Shown: positions 38,838-41,016 of the stretch, one piece after another
How the letters are laid out: each line of letters starts with the position of its first letter
How positions within the stretch are numbered: the first letter of the stretch is position 1
Assembly: GCA_035764505.1 (NCBI GenBank)
Contig: DASTZC010000114.1
Location: 1-41,016, forward strand
Origin: Candidatus Polarisedimenticolia bacterium
Lineage (GTDB): Bacteria > Acidobacteriota > Polarisedimenticolia > Gp22-AA2 > AA152
Reading direction: 5' to 3'
DNA length: 41,016 nucleotides
Position numbers and translations under genes: made by a program
The notes under the pieces: model-generated
What the model saw: the letters and a program-made list of their open reading frames with translations, nothing else
Told to the model about the DNA's origin: nothing
Database searches by the model: none

Positions 38838-39509
38838 CTATCCGATGCGCGCGGCGCGCGGCAACGGCACCGCTTCGGCTCCGGCGGCCAGCCGCGCCAG
38901 GCGCCGGCGGATGGCCTCCTCCTCGGGGATCAGCTTGGAGATCTTGGAAGTCCCGGCCTGGATGACCGGCACTTCCCCGCCGTAGGCGCGCGCCAGATTC
39001 GGGTCGGAATCGACGTCCACTTCCTCCACCTCGATCGGCAGCTCCCAGGCCGCCCGATCCAGGATGGCGCGCGCGTCATGGCAGAGGTGGCAATCGCGAC
39101 GCGTGTACAGCGTCACTTTCAGTCCGCCCCGGCGCTGGCGGCGCGCCACCCGGTGCGCCCCTTCGGCCACCCCCACCGCCAGCACCGATCCGAGCGCGTC
39201 GGAGAGAACATCCTTGACGCTGGCGTCGCGGTACGGCACGTGCTGCTGGTGGATTTCGTCGGAAATGGCGTAGGCCACCGCCAGCAGCACCGCCAGCAGG
39301 TAGCGTCGGGCCGGGACGCTGCGGCGCAGCCCTCCATTGAGGGCGCGGATCAGCAGAACGCAGAAGCCGAGATACTCTGTGGGATGGAGGATCCAGTCGG
39401 GAATTCCCCCCGGCACCGGGGGCTTGGATTGCGAGGAGAGGTAGTAGACGACCCCGGCGTACGCCATCACCGGGACCCACAGTCCCAGAGCGCGGACGCT
39501 GGGACTCAA
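38838..39509 (-). CDS. VanZ-like membrane protein fused to a glutaredoxin-like domain
   Basis: 223 aa. Residues 1-125 are VanZ-like with four hydrophobic segments and the family motif SDEIHQQHVPYRDASVKDVLSDALG-type (83-107). A short basic linker (VARRQRRGG) leads to a glutaredoxin-like domain (131-215) with LYTRRDCHLCHDA (Cys140, Cys143) and a GEVPVIQAG cis-Pro region. The linker places the redox domain in the cytoplasm by the positive-inside rule. The start is TTG at 39509, overlapping the preceding small gene by 4 nt. The role is unknown; membrane-linked thiol chemistry is an inference. Confidence 0.82.
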   Translation of the reverse strand: MSPSVRALGLWVPVMAYAGVVYYLSSQSKPPVPGGIPDWILHPTEYLGFCVLLIRALNGGLRRSVPARRYLLAVLLAVAYAISDEIHQQHVPYRDASVKDVLSDALGSVLAVGVAEGAHRVARRQRRGGLKVTLYTRRDCHLCHDARAILDRAAWELPIEVEEVDVDSDPNLARAYGGEVPVIQAGTSKISKLIPEEEAIRRRLARLAAGAEAVPLPRAARIG

Positions 39510-39694
39510 CGCGAGGTATTCAACGGGAAGGGAAACATGGCGTAGGCGATGAGGAGGGAGAGGACGACCATCGAAAGAAACAGGATCGCCATGATCTTGA
39601 AGCGCTCCCGCCGCTCGTTCTGGGTCAGGAAGGCGAAGAAGACCGAGACCAGGCCGGAGAAGACCACCATGTTCAGGAAATGCGACTGGAGCAT
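39506..39694 (-). CDS. Small two-helix membrane protein
   Basis: 62 aa from ATG at 39694, one base after the stop of the upstream gene. Two hydrophobic helices (about 5-22 and 35-55) are joined by a charged loop QNERRERFK. No family is recognised. Its tight packing between the DUF6677-like and VanZ-glutaredoxin genes (1-nt gap and 4-nt overlap) argues that it is real and made with them. Confidence 0.75.
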   Translation of the reverse strand: MLQSHFLNMVVFSGLVSVFFAFLTQNERRERFKIMAILFLSMVVLSLLIAYAMFPFPLNTSR

Positions 39695-39695
39695 C

Positions 39696-40139
39696 CTAGG
39701 ACTTCCTGCCGATGGCGATGTCAAAGGCGTCCAGGATGAGGAGCATATTCATCAGCCCCGCGGTGAGCAGATAAGTGGTGCCGTACTCGTCGGTCACCAT
39801 CGCCACCTTGCGGCGCATGTCGGCGAGCAGCGCCTGCGACTGAGGACTGTTCTCCTCGAGCGGCAGCTTGTAGGCCAGCCGATGGTAGGTGGCCCGGCGC
39901 GACAGGAGATCCAGGGGGCCGGTTGCCACGTTGGTGAGTGTCGCGAGGTAGGTCAGCGGCTGCTGGCGATCCGCGAGATAAGCCCGCCCCTCGTTGAGCA
40001 GCCCGAGCAGGAAGGTGGCGAAGACGACGCCGAAGAACACGCCGGCGCGCTTGCGCTTGCCGAGGTAGAAATGCCCCGCCCCGGGAAGGACCCACGCCAG
40101 GACGCACGCCAGAAACGCGGTGACGCCGCGGGATGGCAT
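39696..40139 (-). CDS. DUF6677/TM2-like membrane protein
   Basis: 147 aa. An N-terminal membrane segment carries ACVLAWVLPGAGHFYLGKRKRAG, the Pro-Gly-x-Gly-x-x-Tyr-x-Gly pattern of TM2-like proteins. A second helix (FFGVVFATFLLGLL), a soluble middle and a C-terminal helix (TYLLTAGLMNMLLILDAFDIA) follow. It resembles DUF6677 proteins of Acidobacteria and Planctomycetes; function unknown. The ATG is 7 nt after the rplI stop, and the final AAGGAG of rplI serves as its ribosome site. Confidence 0.78.
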   Translation of the reverse strand: MPSRGVTAFLACVLAWVLPGAGHFYLGKRKRAGVFFGVVFATFLLGLLNEGRAYLADRQQPLTYLATLTNVATGPLDLLSRRATYHRLAYKLPLEENSPQSQALLADMRRKVAMVTDEYGTTYLLTAGLMNMLLILDAFDIAIGRKS

Positions 40140-40146
40140 CCGACGA

Positions 40147-40590
40147 CTACTCCTTGACCACCCAGACCTTGACGCTGGCGGTGACGTCGTGATGCAGCTT
40201 CACCGCGACGTCGTAGATGCCGAGCGCCCGGATCGGCTCGTCGAGCAGGATCTTCCGCTTGTCGATCGAGAAGCCTTCCTTCTCCATCATCTCCGCGACG
40301 TCGGCGTTGGTCACCGAGCCGTACAGCGCCTCGTTCTCTCCCACCTTACGGACCGCGGTCAGCGACAGCTGCGAGATCCGGTCGGCCAGGGACTGCGCGT
40401 CCTGGCGCTCGCGCGATTCCTGCACCTCCCGCACCTTGCGCTCCTGCTCGATCCGCTTGAGGTTGGCGTCGGTGGCCTCGAACGCCAGCTTCTTCGGCAG
40501 CAGGTAGTTGCGGGCGAAGCCGTCCGCCACCTTCAAGATATCGCCGCGCCGGCCCAGCTTTTCCACGGTCTCCCGAAGCACGATGCGCAT
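40147..40590 (-). CDS. rplI: 50S ribosomal protein L9
   Basis: 147 aa. MRIVLRETVEKLGRRGDILKV and GFARNYLLPKKLA are the conserved N-domain. A long helix rich in Glu/Arg leads to the C-domain with GENEALYGSVTNADV and IRALGIYDVAVKLH. GGAGG lies upstream of the ATG at 40590. Usual order rpsF-rpsR-rplI. Confidence 0.98.
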   Translation of the reverse strand: MRIVLRETVEKLGRRGDILKVADGFARNYLLPKKLAFEATDANLKRIEQERKVREVQESRERQDAQSLADRISQLSLTAVRKVGENEALYGSVTNADVAEMMEKEGFSIDKRKILLDEPIRALGIYDVAVKLHHDVTASVKVWVVKE

Positions 40591-40603
40591 CGCTTGCGAC
40601 CTC

Positions 40604-40870
40604 CTAGTCCGCGGTGAACGGCAGCAGCGCGATGTTGCGGGCGCGCTTGATGGCCTGCATCAGCTCGCGCTGGTGCTTGGCGCAGGTTCCCGAGATGCGG
40701 CGGGGGAAGATCTTGCCGCGCTCGGGCGTGAAGCCCTGCAGCAGCCGGACGTCCTTGTAGTCGATGTAGGGAATCTTCTCTTCGCAGAACTTGCAGAACT
40801 TCTTCTTGCGGAAGAGGAACTTCTTGCGGAACTGCTTTTTTTTCGTTCGGTCCCTTTCCCTGGGATCCAT
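40604..40870 (-). CDS. rpsR: 30S ribosomal protein S18
   Basis: 88 aa with a very basic N-terminus. CKFC (about 26-29) and CAKHQRE form the zinc-binding version of S18. [21 protein letters not shown] and the C-terminal [12 protein letters not shown] are typical. It lies 13 nt before rplI. Confidence 0.98.
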   Translation of the reverse strand: MDPRERDRTKKKQFRKKFLFRKKKFCKFCEEKIPYIDYKDVRLLQGFTPERGKIFPRRISGTCAKHQRELMQAIKRARNIALLPFTAD

Positions 40871-40900
40871 CTGCCTGCCTTCCTCCGGCCCGCGGGGGCT

Positions 40901-41016
40901 CTATTCAGTTTCGCCGGGAGCCGTGGGCACCTCGGCGGCCGGCGCGGCGGCCGGCTCCGCGGGAGCCTCGGGGATGTCGTGGTCCAGGCGCACGGTGAGA
41001 TATTTGATGATGCGAT
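40901..41016 (-). CDS. rpsF: 30S ribosomal protein S6, C-terminal part only
   Basis: The last 38 codons are visible; the start lies beyond the right edge. RIIKYLTVRLD is the last strand of the S6 fold. An Ala/Pro/Glu-rich tail follows, ending APGETE. The tail length and final Glu recall S6 proteins that RimK extends with glutamates. It stands first in the rpsF-rpsR-rplI order. Confidence 0.92.
   Translation of the reverse strand, partial: RIIKYLTVRLDHDIPEAPAEPAAAPAAEVPTAPGETE

Overview
The window is GC-rich (roughly 65%), densely coded bacterial chromosome with 37 protein genes, no RNA genes and no CRISPR array. Most genes read right to left, and many are joined by ATGA, GTGA or TTGA start/stop overlaps. 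Gene content suggests a Gram-negative bacterium outside the well-studied groups, most likely Acidobacteriota or a nearby soil/sediment lineage. The clues are bacterial housekeeping operons, alpha2beta2 glycyl-tRNA synthetase, pyruvate phosphate dikinase, an HPr kinase, DUF4388/TPR proteins, a DUF6677-like membrane protein and an archaeal-type (type II) GAPDH homologue. The lineage call is inference and not certain.

Layout, left to right. (1) 1-2196: the HPr kinase gene hprK (C-terminus beyond the edge) and a divergent type II GAPDH-like gene, with back-to-back sigma70-type promoters between them. (2) 2309-11497: a fatty-acid/lipid operon transcribed leftwards, yceD-rpmF-plsX-fabH-fabD-fabG-acpP-fabF-etfB-etfA-dgt, driven by a near-consensus promoter at 11520-11547. 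A 164-bp MITE-like element with its own target duplication sits exactly between etfB and etfA. (3) 11572-17931: a DUF4388/TPR protein, then a three-gene signalling operon. It comprises a sigma54 activator with a degenerate receiver, a membrane hybrid histidine kinase and a receiver-kinase, preceded by a good sigma54 promoter. (4) 18130-20388: a secreted TPR protein converging on, and overlapping by 264 bp, a lytic transglycosylase. (5) 20440-24100: mutL, an AstE/AspA-type M14 enzyme and rimK, all overlapping or abutting. (6) 24123-33328: phoH-ybeY-era-recO-glyQ-glyS-ppdK, a translation/RNA/DNA-repair operon in which phoH has no ordinary start codon for its conserved N-terminus. (7) 33377-36408: hisS-aspS. 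(8) 36528-37715: a secreted PQQ-type beta-propeller protein on the plus strand. (9) 37726-41016: rpsF (partial)-rpsR-rplI followed by two small membrane proteins, a VanZ-glutaredoxin fusion and an isopropylmalate-dehydrogenase-type enzyme.

Functionally, the window is mainly core machinery: initiation and elongation of fatty acids and phospholipid precursors, an electron-transfer flavoprotein, tRNA charging, ribosome parts and assembly, and mismatch repair. The less ordinary parts are the sigma54 tricistron, the rimK/M14 pair (possible addition and removal of glutamates on proteins such as S6), the MITE inside etfBA, the type II GAPDH homologue and the phoH start-codon problem. All non-coding stretches are shorter than 340 bp. 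The longest (17794-18129) holds the sigma54 promoter, an inverted repeat and an extended -10 site.
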